Part shown: piece by piece, positions 1-7,248 of the stretch
How the letters are laid out: each line of letters opens with the position of its first letter
How positions within the stretch are numbered: position 1 is the stretch's first letter
Assembly (NCBI GenBank): GCA_036821905.1
Contig: DAISIR010000002.1
Span: 124,001 to 188,000, forward strand
From: Brooklawnia sp937867175
GTDB taxonomy: Bacteria; Actinomycetota; Actinomycetes; Propionibacteriales; Propionibacteriaceae
Length of the DNA stretch: 64,000 bases
Reading direction: 5' to 3'
The notes under the pieces: generated by a model
What the model saw: the letters and a program-made list of their open reading frames with translations, nothing else
Told to the model about the DNA's origin: nothing
The model's database searches: none
Position numbers and translations under genes: made by a program

Positions 1-99
1 ATGCGGCGCGAGTTCGAGCGGTCAGGCGACCTGCGAACGGTGGTCAGGCTACTCGCCGACGAGACAGGGGCGGACGCTCCAAGTAATCTGCGCTCGTGA
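1..99 (+). CDS. 3' end of an unidentified gene (partial)
   Basis: A reading frame is open from the window edge and stops with TGA at 97-99. Only about 32 codons are visible, too few to assign a family. The next gene starts with a GTG at 96-98 that overlaps this stop in a GTGA arrangement, which suggests translational coupling and a shared operon. The ATG at position 1 need not be the start, because the frame is open to the edge. Confidence 0.5.
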   Translation: MRREFERSGDLRTVVRLLADETGADAPSNLRS

Positions 100-836
100 A
101 ACCCTTCCTGCTGATCAGCACCCGCGACAACGACCGCGCGGCCCTGGCGGAGTACGCGTCGGTGGCCCGGCACGCCGGCCTTGACCCCGACGACCTGGTG
201 CATGTGCGGCTGGAAGCCGCCCCGCTGACCGACTTCGACCTCGACCTCGACGCCTTCGCAGGCATCTTCCTCGGCGGCAGTTCGTTCAATGTCTCGGACG
301 CCGACAAGTCGCCCCTGCAGCAGCGCGTCGAGGACGACCTCAGCCTGCTGCTCGGCGTGATCGTGGCCAGTGATCAGCCGTTCCTGGGCTTGTGCTACGG
401 CATCGGCACCATGACCGCCCATCTCGGCGGGCTGGTGGACCGGACCTACGGTGAGCCGGTCGGGGCGGCGACGATCACCGTCACGTCGGCGGGCCGCGCC
501 GATCCGCTGCTCGAGGGCCTTCCCGACCGATTCGAGGCGTTCGTCGGTCACAAGGAGGGCAGCAACGGTGTCCCTTCCGGTGTTGAACTGCTGGCCACCG
601 GCGAGGCCTGCCCCGTCCAGATGTACCGGGTGGGTGCCAACGTGTACGTGACGCAGTTCCACCCCGAGTTGGACGCCGACGACCTCGCCGAGCGGATGCG
701 CATCTACCAGCACGCCGGCTACTTCCGCCCCGACGAGTTGGAGGAGTTGGTGGCGATGGCCAGGGCGTCCGGGGTGGACGGCGCCCAACACCGCCTGCTC
801 GCCAACTTCACCAAGCGCTACGCGGTCGCCGATTGA
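96..836 (+). CDS. class I glutamine amidotransferase-like protein
   Basis: The 246-aa product resembles the glutaminase domain of class I (triad) amidotransferases such as the GuaA N-terminal domain. The nucleophile elbow is visible as FLGLCYGIGTM (around residue 95), with the catalytic Cys in GLCYG. The His-Glu part of the triad is VTQFHPELD near residue 190. No synthetase domain follows, so this is a stand-alone GATase1 protein. Many such proteins are putative gamma-glutamyl hydrolases or amidotransferases of unknown partner. The GTG start overlaps the stop of the upstream gene. It is not part of the riboflavin operon, which has its own promoter and riboswitch downstream. The family call is secure; the substrate is unknown. 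Confidence 0.85.
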   Translation: MKPFLLISTRDNDRAALAEYASVARHAGLDPDDLVHVRLEAAPLTDFDLDLDAFAGIFLGGSSFNVSDADKSPLQQRVEDDLSLLLGVIVASDQPFLGLCYGIGTMTAHLGGLVDRTYGEPVGAATITVTSAGRADPLLEGLPDRFEAFVGHKEGSNGVPSGVELLATGEACPVQMYRVGANVYVTQFHPELDADDLAERMRIYQHAGYFRPDELEELVAMARASGVDGAQHRLLANFTKRYAVAD

Positions 837-923
837 GCCGAGGCACGTGAGCGAGGTGCCAACAGTGTTCAACACCCGAGTTGGTTCGCTGGTTGGCCCA
901 CCCGATCGGGCGCGAATCCCCAG

Positions 924-932
924 TGCTAGCGT
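924..932 (+). promoter_or_regulatory. putative extended -10 promoter of the rib operon
   Basis: TGCTAGCGT gives a TGn extension plus a TAGCGT -10 hexamer (927-932). The predicted transcript would start around 938-940, exactly at the 5' edge of the FMN aptamer. No good -35 box is visible. Placement relative to the riboswitch is the main support. Confidence 0.45.
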
Positions 933-940
933 GTGCCCAT

Positions 941-1066
941 CGTGTTCCGGGGTCGGTGAAAGTCCGAACCGGCGGTGACAGTCCGCGACCCGTGACGCCT
1001 TCGGGCGGAGCGGTTGACCTGGTGGAACTCCAGGACCGACGGTGAAAGTCCGGATGGGAGGCAACG
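941..1066 (+). promoter_or_regulatory. FMN riboswitch (RFN element)
   Basis: The region carries the conserved RFN blocks in order: GGGGTCGGTGAAAGTCCGAA (950-969 region), CCGGCGGT-ACAGTCCGCGAC, a variable stem, then CCGACGGTGAAAGTCCGGA and GGGAGGCAACG. These are the hallmark sequences of the FMN aptamer, which binds flavin mononucleotide and represses riboflavin genes. It lies 96 nt upstream of ribD and faces the same way. No strong intrinsic terminator with a U-tract follows. A GCCCC/GGGGC pairing that covers the ribD Shine-Dalgarno suggests control of translation initiation. Confidence 0.95.
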
Positions 1067-1130
1067 CGAGGGCTCCGCCGTTGGCGGGGCTTGGTCGGCG
1101 TACGCGTCTGCGTGCGCGCGTCCGAAGGGT

Positions 1131-1158
1131 GCCCCGGGGCTCGTTGAGCGAGAGGGGC
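1131..1158 (+). promoter_or_regulatory. possible Shine-Dalgarno sequestering hairpin before ribD
   Basis: GCCCC at 1131-1135 can pair with GGGGC at 1154-1158. The latter contains the purine-rich ribosome binding site just before the ATG at 1162. In FMN riboswitches of actinobacteria this type of element turns off translation when ligand is bound. The pairing is short and was found by eye. Confidence 0.4.
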
Positions 1159-1161
1159 GAC

Positions 1162-2175
1162 ATGTCAGTGCAATTGTCCGATGAGGTCCTCGTCCGCCGC
1201 GCCCTCGAGTTGGCGGTGCGGGGCGTGGAGGCCGACCCCAATCCCCGGGTGGGCGCGGTGATCGTGGACGCCGCCGGTGCCGTCGTGGGCGAGGGTTGGC
1301 ATGGGGGTGCCGGGTCGCCGCACGCCGAGGTGGTGGCGCTGCGGGCAGCCGGGGCGTCCGCGCGCGGCGGCACCGCCTACGTCAGCCTGGAGCCTTGTGC
1401 GCATCGGGGTCGAACGGGCCCGTGCACGGCGGCGTTGCTGACGGCGGGGGTGAGCCGGGTCGTCTTCGCCCAGCCGGACCCCAATCCTCGCGCCGCCGGC
1501 GGCACCAAGATGCTGCGTGCAGCGGGCGTCAAGGTCGTGCCCGGGGTGCTGGCCTGCGAGGCCGAGCAGCTCAATCTCACCTGGACCCATCGGCACCGCA
1601 CCGGTCGTCCGTTCGTGACTTGGAAGCTCGCCACCACCCTTGACGGACGCATCGCCGCCGCCGACGGAAGTTCGCGCTGGATCACCTCGGATGAGGCGCG
1701 GGCCGACGTGCACACCCTGCGGGCTCGCTGCGGCGCGGTCGTCGTCGGCACGGGTACTGCGCTGGCGGACGATCCGGCCCTCACCGTGCGGTGCGCCAGC
1801 GAGATTCCTCACCGCCAGCCGCTGCGCGTCGTACTCGGCGACCGCGTCATCCCTGCCGAGGCGCGGCTGCGCGACGCGTCGGCGCCGACGCTGATGCTGT
1901 CGGGTCATGACCCCGCGGGTGCTTTGGCCCGGCTGGCGGCGGACGGCGTCCACCATGTGCTGCTGGAGGGCGGCCCGACCCTGGCGGCAGCGTTCCTGCG
2001 GGACGGCTTGGTCGACGAGGTCGTCGCCTACGTCGCGCCGGTCCTGCTGGGCGCGGGTGCGACGGCCGTCGGCGACCTCGGCATCCGAAGCATCGACGAG
2101 GCGCTTCGCCTCGAACCGATCGACATCGCAACCCTCGGCCGAGACGTGCGGATCACGGCCCGGCCTCGTCCCTGA
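1162..2175 (+). CDS. ribD: bifunctional riboflavin biosynthesis deaminase/reductase RibD
   Basis: RibD deaminates and then reduces the pyrimidine product of GTP cyclohydrolase II. The N-terminal cytidine-deaminase-like domain has the zinc motif HAE (about residue 54) and PCAHRGRTGPC (about 78-88). The C-terminal reductase domain begins near residue 155 with LATTLDGRIAAADGSSRWIT, and shows LEGGPTLAAAFL near 270. The length of 337 aa is typical. The ATG at 1162 was chosen because GAGAGGGG lies just upstream. The frame is open further back to 1042, but that start would lie inside the riboswitch. First gene of the ribD-ribE-ribBA-ribH operon. Confidence 0.95.
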   Translation: MSVQLSDEVLVRRALELAVRGVEADPNPRVGAVIVDAAGAVVGEGWHGGAGSPHAEVVALRAAGASARGGTAYVSLEPCAHRGRTGPCTAALLTAGVSRVVFAQPDPNPRAAGGTKMLRAAGVKVVPGVLACEAEQLNLTWTHRHRTGRPFVTWKLATTLDGRIAAADGSSRWITSDEARADVHTLRARCGAVVVGTGTALADDPALTVRCASEIPHRQPLRVVLGDRVIPAEARLRDASAPTLMLSGHDPAGALARLAADGVHHVLLEGGPTLAAAFLRDGLVDEVVAYVAPVLLGAGATAVGDLGIRSIDEALRLEPIDIATLGRDVRITARPRP

Positions 2176-2189
2176 AGGAGGACCCGAAC

Positions 2190-2783
2190 ATGTTCACCGG
2201 AATCGTGGAGGAACTCGGCCACGTCGTCAGCCTCGCCCATGGCCCCGACTCGGCGGTAGTGCGCATTCGCGGACCGTTGGTGACCGCCGATGCCGCCCCC
2301 GGGGCGTCCATCGCCGTCAACGGCATCTGTCTGACCGTCGTCGAGCTTGACGCCGACAGCTTCTGCGTCGACGTGATGGCCGAGACCCTGCGCCGCACCT
2401 GCCTTGGCGAACTGACGCCCGGATCGCCGGTCAACCTCGAACGCGCCGTAGCCGTCGGTGACCGGCTCGGAGGGCACCTCGTCCAAGGCCACGTCGACGG
2501 CACCGGCACCATTTTGGCCAGACAGCCCGGCGACCGCTGGGAGGTGGTGACCATCTCGTTGCCGGGGGAGCTGGCCCGGTACGTGGTCGAGAAGGGTTCG
2601 ATCACTGTTGACGGGGTCTCTCTCACGATCGCCGGGCTCGACGACGCCAGTTTCCAGGTTTCGCTGATCCCGACCACCCTGGCCCTCACCACGCTGGGCA
2701 CCAAGCAGGTGGGCGAACCGGTGAACCTCGAGGTGGACGTGCTGGCCAAGTATGTCGAGCGACTGTTGGGAGAGCCCCGATGA
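2190..2783 (+). CDS. ribE: riboflavin synthase alpha chain
   Basis: Riboflavin synthase dismutates two molecules of 6,7-dimethyl-8-ribityllumazine to riboflavin. The protein begins with the diagnostic MFTGIVEELG and contains two related beta-barrel halves, the second starting near residue 97. GHLVQGHVDGTG (about 90-101) is the conserved lumazine-binding segment. At 197 aa it has the normal length. A GAAGGAGG-like site sits 5' of the ATG at 2190. The stop overlaps the ribBA start (ATGA at 2780-2783), so the two are probably translationally coupled. Some actinobacterial annotations name this gene ribC. Confidence 0.95.
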   Translation: MFTGIVEELGHVVSLAHGPDSAVVRIRGPLVTADAAPGASIAVNGICLTVVELDADSFCVDVMAETLRRTCLGELTPGSPVNLERAVAVGDRLGGHLVQGHVDGTGTILARQPGDRWEVVTISLPGELARYVVEKGSITVDGVSLTIAGLDDASFQVSLIPTTLALTTLGTKQVGEPVNLEVDVLAKYVERLLGEPR

Positions 2784-4003
2784 ATGATTTCGCGCAAGTC
2801 CCGGACGCCATCGCCGCCCTGCGGGCCGGCCGGCCCGTGCTGGTGCTCGACGACACCGAACGGGAGAACGAGGGCGACGTCATCCTGGCCGCGGAGTTGG
2901 CCACCGCGGAGTGGCTGGCGTGGACGATCCGGCACACCTCCGGCTACCTGTGCGCCCCGCTGCCCGACGAGCTGGCCGACCAGCTGCACCTGCCGCTCAT
3001 GGTCGCTGACTCCGCCGACCCGAGGCGGACCGCCTACACGGTGTCGGTGGACGCCGCCGCCGGTGTCACCACCGGGATCAGCGCCGCCGACCGAACCCGG
3101 ACGCTGCACGCCCTGGCCGCCCCGGGGGCGGTTCCGACGGACCTCATCCGGCCCGGTCATGTGCTGCCGCTGCGAGCCCGTCCCGGCGGTGTGCTGGAGC
3201 GTCCCGGACATACCGAGGCGGCCGTCGACCTGTGCCGGCTGGCCGGGCTGGCGCCGGTGGCGGCGATCGCCGAACTGGTCCACGACGACGGGACGATGAT
3301 GCGCACCGACGCCGTGCTTGCGCTCGGCGCAGAGTGCGGATTGCCGGTGCTGACCATCGGCGACCTGATTGCGTGGCGGCGGCTGCACGATCGCGTTGCC
3401 GAGGTGGCCCGGACGTGGTTGCCGACCCGACACGGACGGTTCGAACTGGTCGGCTACCGCGACCTGCGTACCGGTGATGAACACCTCCTGCTGATCAGTC
3501 CGCGCGGGCTCGGCGCGCAAGATGAGCCCCCGCTGGTGCGGCTGCACTCGGAGTGCCTCACCGGTGACGGGTTCGGTTCGCTGCGCTGCGACTGCGGACA
3601 ACAGCTGGACCGGGCCCTGGCGCTGATCGGACGGCGGCCGGGGGCGCTGGTCTACCTGCGTGGGCAGGAGGGTCGCGGCGTCGGTCTGCTCGCCAAGCTG
3701 AAGGCCTACGCGCTGCAGGATGCCGGCCGGGACACCGTCGACGCCCAGCTCGACCTCGGCCTGCCGGTCGACGACCGCGAGTACGGAGCGGGTGCGGCGA
3801 TCCTCGCGGCGTGCGGGGTGCATCGCGTGCGGCTGCTTACCAACAACCCGGACAAGGCGGCCGGGCTGATCGATCACGGCATCGAGGTGGCCGCCGTGGA
3901 GCCGCTGTGGGTTGAAGCGAACCCGGCCAACCGGCGCTATCTGCTGACCAAGGCCCAACGAATGGGTCACGAACTCGCCCTGACCTTCGCCGACGGAGCC
4001 TGA
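2780..4003 (+). CDS. ribBA: bifunctional 3,4-dihydroxy-2-butanone-4-phosphate synthase / GTP cyclohydrolase II
   Basis: This fused enzyme supplies both precursors of lumazine. The N-terminal RibB domain has the acidic metal-binding ERENEGD (residues 28-34), RHTSGYLCAPL, and RPGHVLPLRA (about 121-130). The C-terminal RibA domain has the zinc-binding LHSECLTGDGFGSLRCDCGQ (about 254-273, cysteines C, C, C) and the catalytic RGQEGRGVGLL (about 293). The length of 407 aa is typical of RibBA. The start overlaps the ribE stop by 4 nt. Both domains keep their key residues, so both activities are expected. Confidence 0.95.
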   Translation: MNDFAQVPDAIAALRAGRPVLVLDDTERENEGDVILAAELATAEWLAWTIRHTSGYLCAPLPDELADQLHLPLMVADSADPRRTAYTVSVDAAAGVTTGISAADRTRTLHALAAPGAVPTDLIRPGHVLPLRARPGGVLERPGHTEAAVDLCRLAGLAPVAAIAELVHDDGTMMRTDAVLALGAECGLPVLTIGDLIAWRRLHDRVAEVARTWLPTRHGRFELVGYRDLRTGDEHLLLISPRGLGAQDEPPLVRLHSECLTGDGFGSLRCDCGQQLDRALALIGRRPGALVYLRGQEGRGVGLLAKLKAYALQDAGRDTVDAQLDLGLPVDDREYGAGAAILAACGVHRVRLLTNNPDKAAGLIDHGIEVAAVEPLWVEANPANRRYLLTKAQRMGHELALTFADGA

Positions 4004-4004
4004 C

Positions 4005-4472
4005 ATGAGCCGATCCGGAGCCCCCGCAATCAGCGTCACCGCACCCGATGTGCGAGTGGCCATCGTCGCCGCGTCCTGGCACGAGCAGGTGATGGACGGG
4101 CTGGTGGAAGGCGCCCACCGCGGCCTCACCGCGGCAGGAGTGACCGACATCACCGAGGTTCGCGTGCCCGGAACCTTCGAGCTGCCCGTCGCCTGCGCCA
4201 GCCTGGCTGGCCGGTTCGACGCCCTGGTCGCGCTCGGCGTCGTGATCCGTGGCGGCACCCCGCACTTCGACTACGTCTGCGCGGGGGCGACCCACGGGCT
4301 CACCGAGGTCGCGGTCCGCACGTGCACGCCGATCGGCTTCGGCGTCCTCACCTGCGATGACGAGGAGCAGGCCATCGCCCGGGCGGGCCTGCCCGGCTCG
4401 GTCGAGGACAAGGGGTTCGAGGCCGCCACCGCAGCCATCGCCACGGTGCTGGTGCTGCGGTCGGTCCACTGA
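4005..4472 (+). CDS. ribH: 6,7-dimethyl-8-ribityllumazine synthase
   Basis: Lumazine synthase condenses the RibD-derived pyrimidine with the butanone phosphate made by RibB; it normally assembles into pentamers or icosahedral shells. The family segments are all visible in the 155-aa product: AASWHEQVMDGLVEGA near the N-terminus, VPGTFELPVAC (about 45), and GVVIRGGTPHFDYVCAG (about 76-92). It starts 1 nt after the ribBA stop and ends the operon. Confidence 0.95.
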   Translation: MSRSGAPAISVTAPDVRVAIVAASWHEQVMDGLVEGAHRGLTAAGVTDITEVRVPGTFELPVACASLAGRFDALVALGVVIRGGTPHFDYVCAGATHGLTEVAVRTCTPIGFGVLTCDDEEQAIARAGLPGSVEDKGFEAATAAIATVLVLRSVH

Positions 4473-4547
4473 ACCCTTCGATCCGGCGTCCGTCCGGCCA
4501 TGAGGTGCATCCTCGAGCCGGTAGCATTTGTGGTGAGGGAGCGTCGC

Positions 4548-5672
4548 ATGAACAAGGTGTCTGCGGTTGGGTGCGAATCTTACGACCTGGACGTGGTCTG
4601 TGGGGCGATGGGCGCGGTCCTAGACCAGTTGGGGTACGTCTTGCCGCGTGGGCAGACGGTGCTGATCAAGCCCAACGTCATGTCACAGAATCGGCCGCAA
4701 CAGCACACCGTCACGCACTACTCGGTGGTCGCAGCGCTCTGCCAGCTGCTGGCTGACAACGGCTGTCGGGTTCAGATCGGGGATTCGGAGGCCTTCTTCG
4801 AACGCGGCATGACCCGGAAGGCTTTTCGGGTAACCCGATTGGAGCAGGTGGCCGCCCGCTACGGCGCCTGCCTGGTGCCGTTCGAGGAACAGCCGCTGGT
4901 CGAGGTGGCGACGGGGCTGGCGTGGCTGCCTCACCTCTCCCTGCCGCGCGCCCTGCTGGACGCCGACGTGGTGATCAATGCCCCCAAGCTGAAGTCCCAC
5001 TCCGGGATGCGGCTGTCAGGCGCCCTGAAGAACATGTTCGGCTGCGTCCCGGGCGGCCACAAGCAACGCATCCATGTCCTGTCCGCCAACGCGTTCGAGT
5101 TGTCCGACGCCTTCCTTGCGATCCATCGGCTAGTCCGCCCTGCGCTGGCGGTGATGGACGCCGTGGTCGGCCTGGACGGCGGGCCTGCCGCGATCGGGCG
5201 TCCAGTGCAGGTCGGACGCCTGCTGGCGGCCACCAATGCGGCCGCCCTCGATGTCGTGGCCTGCCGGATCATCGGCTACGAGCCGTCGGAGGTGGCCACA
5301 CTGGAACGCGCCCAGGCGTCCGGGATGATCGGCGATTTCAATGACGTCGAAGTGCTGGGGACGATCGAACCGCACCACTTCAAGCGCTTGGTCAGGGGTC
5401 CCATCGCCAGATCGAAGGATTCCGACGGGTTCTTCGTCACCGCGACGTCCGTCGACCTGAAGGTGACGGCTGCCTGCAGCCGCTGCCGGGCTTGCATCGG
5501 GGCCTGCCCGGTGGCTGCGATCACCGACTCCGGGCGGCGTGTCGCCATCGACCGGCAGCTTTGCTTGAACTGTTACCACTGCCTCGCGGTCTGCCCCGAG
5601 GACGCGATCCGCATCGACCCGTCCCCCATGAACAGCGTGGTCCGGGGTGTGCGGGCCGTCACCGGCATCTGA
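4548..5672 (+). CDS. DUF362 protein with C-terminal 2[4Fe-4S] ferredoxin domain
   Basis: The 374-aa product has an N-terminal DUF362 domain (about 1-300, with IKPNVMSQNRP, APKLKSHSGMRLSGALKNMFG and a GG-rich turn). A ferredoxin-like tail near residues 308-352 holds two clusters of the form CxxCxxCxxxCP: CSRCRACIGACP and CLNCYHCLAVCP. DUF362 proteins are poorly characterised; the iron-sulphur tail suggests a role in electron transfer or cluster delivery. The start at 4548 was chosen over the in-frame ATG at 4500 because GAGGGAG lies 6 nt upstream. It follows ribH by 75 nt with a weak TAGCAT -10-like box between them, so it may be transcribed separately. Confidence 0.85.
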   Translation: MNKVSAVGCESYDLDVVCGAMGAVLDQLGYVLPRGQTVLIKPNVMSQNRPQQHTVTHYSVVAALCQLLADNGCRVQIGDSEAFFERGMTRKAFRVTRLEQVAARYGACLVPFEEQPLVEVATGLAWLPHLSLPRALLDADVVINAPKLKSHSGMRLSGALKNMFGCVPGGHKQRIHVLSANAFELSDAFLAIHRLVRPALAVMDAVVGLDGGPAAIGRPVQVGRLLAATNAAALDVVACRIIGYEPSEVATLERAQASGMIGDFNDVEVLGTIEPHHFKRLVRGPIARSKDSDGFFVTATSVDLKVTAACSRCRACIGACPVAAITDSGRRVAIDRQLCLNCYHCLAVCPEDAIRIDPSPMNSVVRGVRAVTGI

Positions 5673-5679
5673 CTTCGCG

Positions 5680-5810
5680 GCGTGGGGGGTCGGTCTTGCC
5701 CGGTAGCCTGCAAGGGTGATCACCGGGGAGCTGCGCCCGATCTCGGCAGCAATCTGCTTCAGGGTCTTCCCGGCCGCCGCCGCCTCCCGCACGGCCCGCA
5801 CCCCACTCAA
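5680..5810 (-). pseudogene. helix-turn-helix fragment (recombinase- or regulator-like remnant)
   Basis: On the minus strand, starting at a TTG in the same frame just after the HigA stop, about 40 codons read like a helix-turn-helix: REAAAAGKTLKQIAAEIGRS. Past this the frame runs antisense into the DUF362 gene and looks non-coding. No ribosome binding site is seen. It may be the tail of a resolvase, transposase or regulator left beside the toxin-antitoxin locus. The parent family is not recognised. Confidence 0.35.
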
Positions 5811-5831
5811 CTGCCGCGATCGGCGCGACTG

Positions 5832-6125
5832 TCAGACGGCTTTGAGTGGTTCGATCTGGTCGAGCGTGGAGCCGAGTTGGTCTTTCTCGACTTCGAGGTC
5901 GTAATAGGTCTGGAGGTTGAGCCAGAACCGGTCGGTGGTGCCGAAATAGCGGGCCAGCCGCAAGGCGGTGTCGGCAGTGATGCGGCGCTTGCCGTGCACG
6001 ATCTCGTTGATGCGTCGCGGTGGCACGCCGATCGCGACGGCGAGTCGGTTCTGGCTGACCTCGAGGGGTTCGAGAAACTCCTCCATCAAGATCTCGCCGG
6101 GATGGATTGGAGGGATGGTCTCCAT
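5832..6125 (-). CDS. higA: HigA-family XRE antitoxin (left copy)
   Basis: The product (97 aa from the ATG at 6125) starts PIHPGEILMEEFLEP, the signature of HigA/VapI-type antitoxins. A Cro/C1 helix-turn-helix follows (SQNRLAVAIGVPPRRINEIV, about 26-45). A strong AGGAGGT lies 9 nt before the ATG; a GTG 9 nt upstream would overlap it. About 86 of 100 aligned residues match the second HigA at 35331-35624. HigA binds HigB toxin and represses its own operon. The gene directly upstream is a HigB with its middle deleted, so this antitoxin has no functional partner at its own locus. Its recognition helix matches that of the other copy. Confidence 0.9.
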   Translation of the reverse strand: METIPPIHPGEILMEEFLEPLEVSQNRLAVAIGVPPRRINEIVHGKRRITADTALRLARYFGTTDRFWLNLQTYYDLEVEKDQLGSTLDQIEPLKAV

Positions 6126-6140
6126 GGCTGGCACCTCCTG

Positions 6141-6233
6141 TCAGTGGTAGTCGACGATTTCGACGTCGGTCGGCCCAGCGCGTTGTCGTGCCCAGAACCG
6201 TTCGGTTGATGGGTCCCGAAAGGATCTGATCAC
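6141..6233 (-). pseudogene. higB: HigB toxin with in-frame internal deletion (30 codons left)
   Basis: From a GTG at 6233 the frame encodes MIRSFRDPSTERFWARQR, then AGPTDVEIVDYH and a stop. The intact HigB at 35640-35921 has MIRSFRDPATERLWSRQR at its N-terminus and AGPADVEILDYH at its C-terminus, with 63 residues between them. The left copy therefore lost exactly that core in frame, leaving a 30-aa reading frame and the normal spacing to HigA. The core carries the RNase residues, so the product cannot be an active toxin. Upstream promoter and operator are intact, so the remnant still leads a transcribed operon. Confidence 0.85.
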
Positions 6234-6238
6234 TCACC

Positions 6239-6260
6239 CACTATAACGCATCGCGTCATA
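6239..6260 (-). promoter_or_regulatory. HigA operator/promoter, left copy
   Basis: The 19-bp imperfect palindrome TATAACGCATCGCGTCATA (one mismatch between 8-nt arms) occurs here and, with identical flanks over 22 bp, at 35927-35948. On the minus strand it ends in TATAGT, a good -10 box, 6 nt before the GTG of the higB remnant. Initiation would therefore fall on or next to the start codon, giving a leaderless mRNA. A repressor bound here would block the promoter directly. Confidence 0.7.
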
Positions 6261-6302
6261 CTCGCTCCTCTGCCGCTCCTGGAGCGCGGGCTGTCGTGTC
6301 CG

Positions 6303-6665
6303 TCAGCGCCAGGAGGCCAAGCGGGCCGCTGCCTGCTCGTACGACACTGTGCCGCTGGCCATGGCGATGACGAGGTCGAAGGCCTCGTCATCGGGCGCCT
6401 CAAGCATGACGTCGTTGAGGCCGTAGAACACGATGACGGCGAGCCAGCCCAGCCGCTTGTTCCCGTCGACCAACGCATGGTTTCGGACCAACGATTCCAG
6501 CAGGACGGCGGCCTTGGCGTCCAGGCCGGAGTAGGCGTCGCGTCCGAACACCGTGACGCGAGGTCGGTGCACGGCAGAGTCGAGCAGGCCGACATCGCGG
6601 ATAGGGCCCACAGCAAGGTCCTCAATCAAGGTCAGGATGTCCTCGAGCGACAGGTACTCGATCAC
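6303..6665 (-). CDS. doc: Doc-type toxin (Fic fold)
   Basis: The 120-aa product matches Doc, the Fic-fold toxin of type II modules. Doc inactivates EF-Tu by phosphorylation. The catalytic loop is HALVDGNKRLGW (about residues 63-74), with the His and the Asp-Gly-Asn-Lys-Arg of the family. N-terminal IEYLSLEDILTLIEDL and RDVGLLDSAVHRP are typical Doc segments. The GTG start overlaps the stop of the upstream antitoxin (GTGA at 6662-6665). The usual Phd antitoxin is replaced by a ribbon-helix-helix protein. Confidence 0.9.
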   Translation of the reverse strand: MIEYLSLEDILTLIEDLAVGPIRDVGLLDSAVHRPRVTVFGRDAYSGLDAKAAVLLESLVRNHALVDGNKRLGWLAVIVFYGLNDVMLEAPDDEAFDLVIAMASGTVSYEQAAARLASWR

Positions 6666-6865
6666 TGGCCGAGCCGGTCCAACAGGTCGGCATAGCGGGA
6701 GCGTCCGGCTTCAGAAAGCCGGCGAACCTTGTCTTCGCGGACGCGTCGAGCGGCCGCTGCGCGGATGGCGCGAACGGTGGCTTCTTGCTTGCTCACGCCG
6801 TCGGCTTCGGCGAGCAGCGCGAGTGCCTTCTCGTCCTCGGGTTCCAGTCGCAAAGTCATAGCCAT
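6662..6865 (-). CDS. ribbon-helix-helix antitoxin of the Doc module
   Basis: The 67-aa product begins MTLRLEPEDEKALALLAEAD, the beta strand and helix of CopG/Arc-type ribbon-helix-helix proteins. A second helix SKQEATVRAIRAAAARR follows, and a charged tail ending in a Leu/Arg-rich segment probably covers Doc. It is the first gene of the doc operon. The start may be the ATG at 6865 or the one at 6859. Upstream, two copies of TGGTAnCA and a -10-like TACCAT fit autorepression and leaderless translation. Confidence 0.85.
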   Translation of the reverse strand: MAMTLRLEPEDEKALALLAEADGVSKQEATVRAIRAAAARRVREDKVRRLSEAGRSRYADLLDRLGQ

Positions 6866-6871
6866 GAACCT

Positions 6872-6891
6872 ATGGTACCACTCTGGTATCA
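6872..6891 (-). promoter_or_regulatory. putative operator/promoter of the doc operon
   Basis: TGGTACCA (6873-6880) and TGGTATCA (6884-6891) are near-identical half-sites separated by CTC, a spacing common for ribbon-helix-helix operators. On the minus strand TACCAT (6877-6872) sits 6 nt before the ATG at 6865 and could be the -10 box of a leaderless transcript. Confidence 0.5.
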
Positions 6892-7038
6892 GTACTAGGC
6901 GGCACGCAGGCTGTCCACCTTTGCTCGAAGGTTGTGTCGCTCACGCTGACGCGCTCCGCTCGGCGGTGATGGGCTGGGGTCAGTCAGCGACGGTTTCGGA
7001 GTGGCGACCTGCGACGGCTCTTCGTGGCTTCCGGGGGG

Positions 7039-7248
7039 TCAACTTCGACGCGTTCTGTACTCGTTGACGGCTTTGCATGTGCTGAGCCATTGGCCGTCGC
7101 TGCGTTGGTGGGCGTCGAGTCGTCCGCGTTGGGCGGCTGCGCGCAGGGCGACGAGGCTGAGGTCGGAGTCGACGAGTGCTGCGAGGGGGACCAGTTTCGC
7201 GGGCCCGGCGACGTTGGGGATGATGAAGCGGTTCAGGTTGTTGATCAT
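7039..7248 (-). CDS. small helix-turn-helix-like protein, possibly truncated
   Basis: From an ATG at 7248 the frame gives 69 aa: INNLNRFIIPNVAGPAKLVP, then LAALVDSDLSLVALRAAAQR, then RSDGQWLSTCKAVNEY near the end. The second half looks like an excisionase or winged-helix DNA-binding module, where a Trp-containing turn precedes a Val-x-x-Tyr helix. Upstream of the ATG the same frame reads LGEILARA, which looks native, so the true N-terminus may be longer or lost. No clear ribosome binding site is seen. Function unknown; could be an orphan antitoxin or a mobile-element remnant. Confidence 0.45.
   Translation of the reverse strand: MINNLNRFIIPNVAGPAKLVPLAALVDSDLSLVALRAAAQRGRLDAHQRSDGQWLSTCKAVNEYRTRRS

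Noticed and set aside
1042..1161. 40-codon N-terminal extension of RibD
   Set aside because: It would start inside the FMN aptamer and is Arg/Gly-rich; the ATG at 1162 has a ribosome binding site and begins the homology.
2153..4258. 701-codon minus-strand open frame across ribE, ribBA and ribH
   Set aside because: It is antisense to three well-supported rib genes; high GC leaves the antisense frame free of stops. Composition is Gly/Arg/Gln-rich with no domain.
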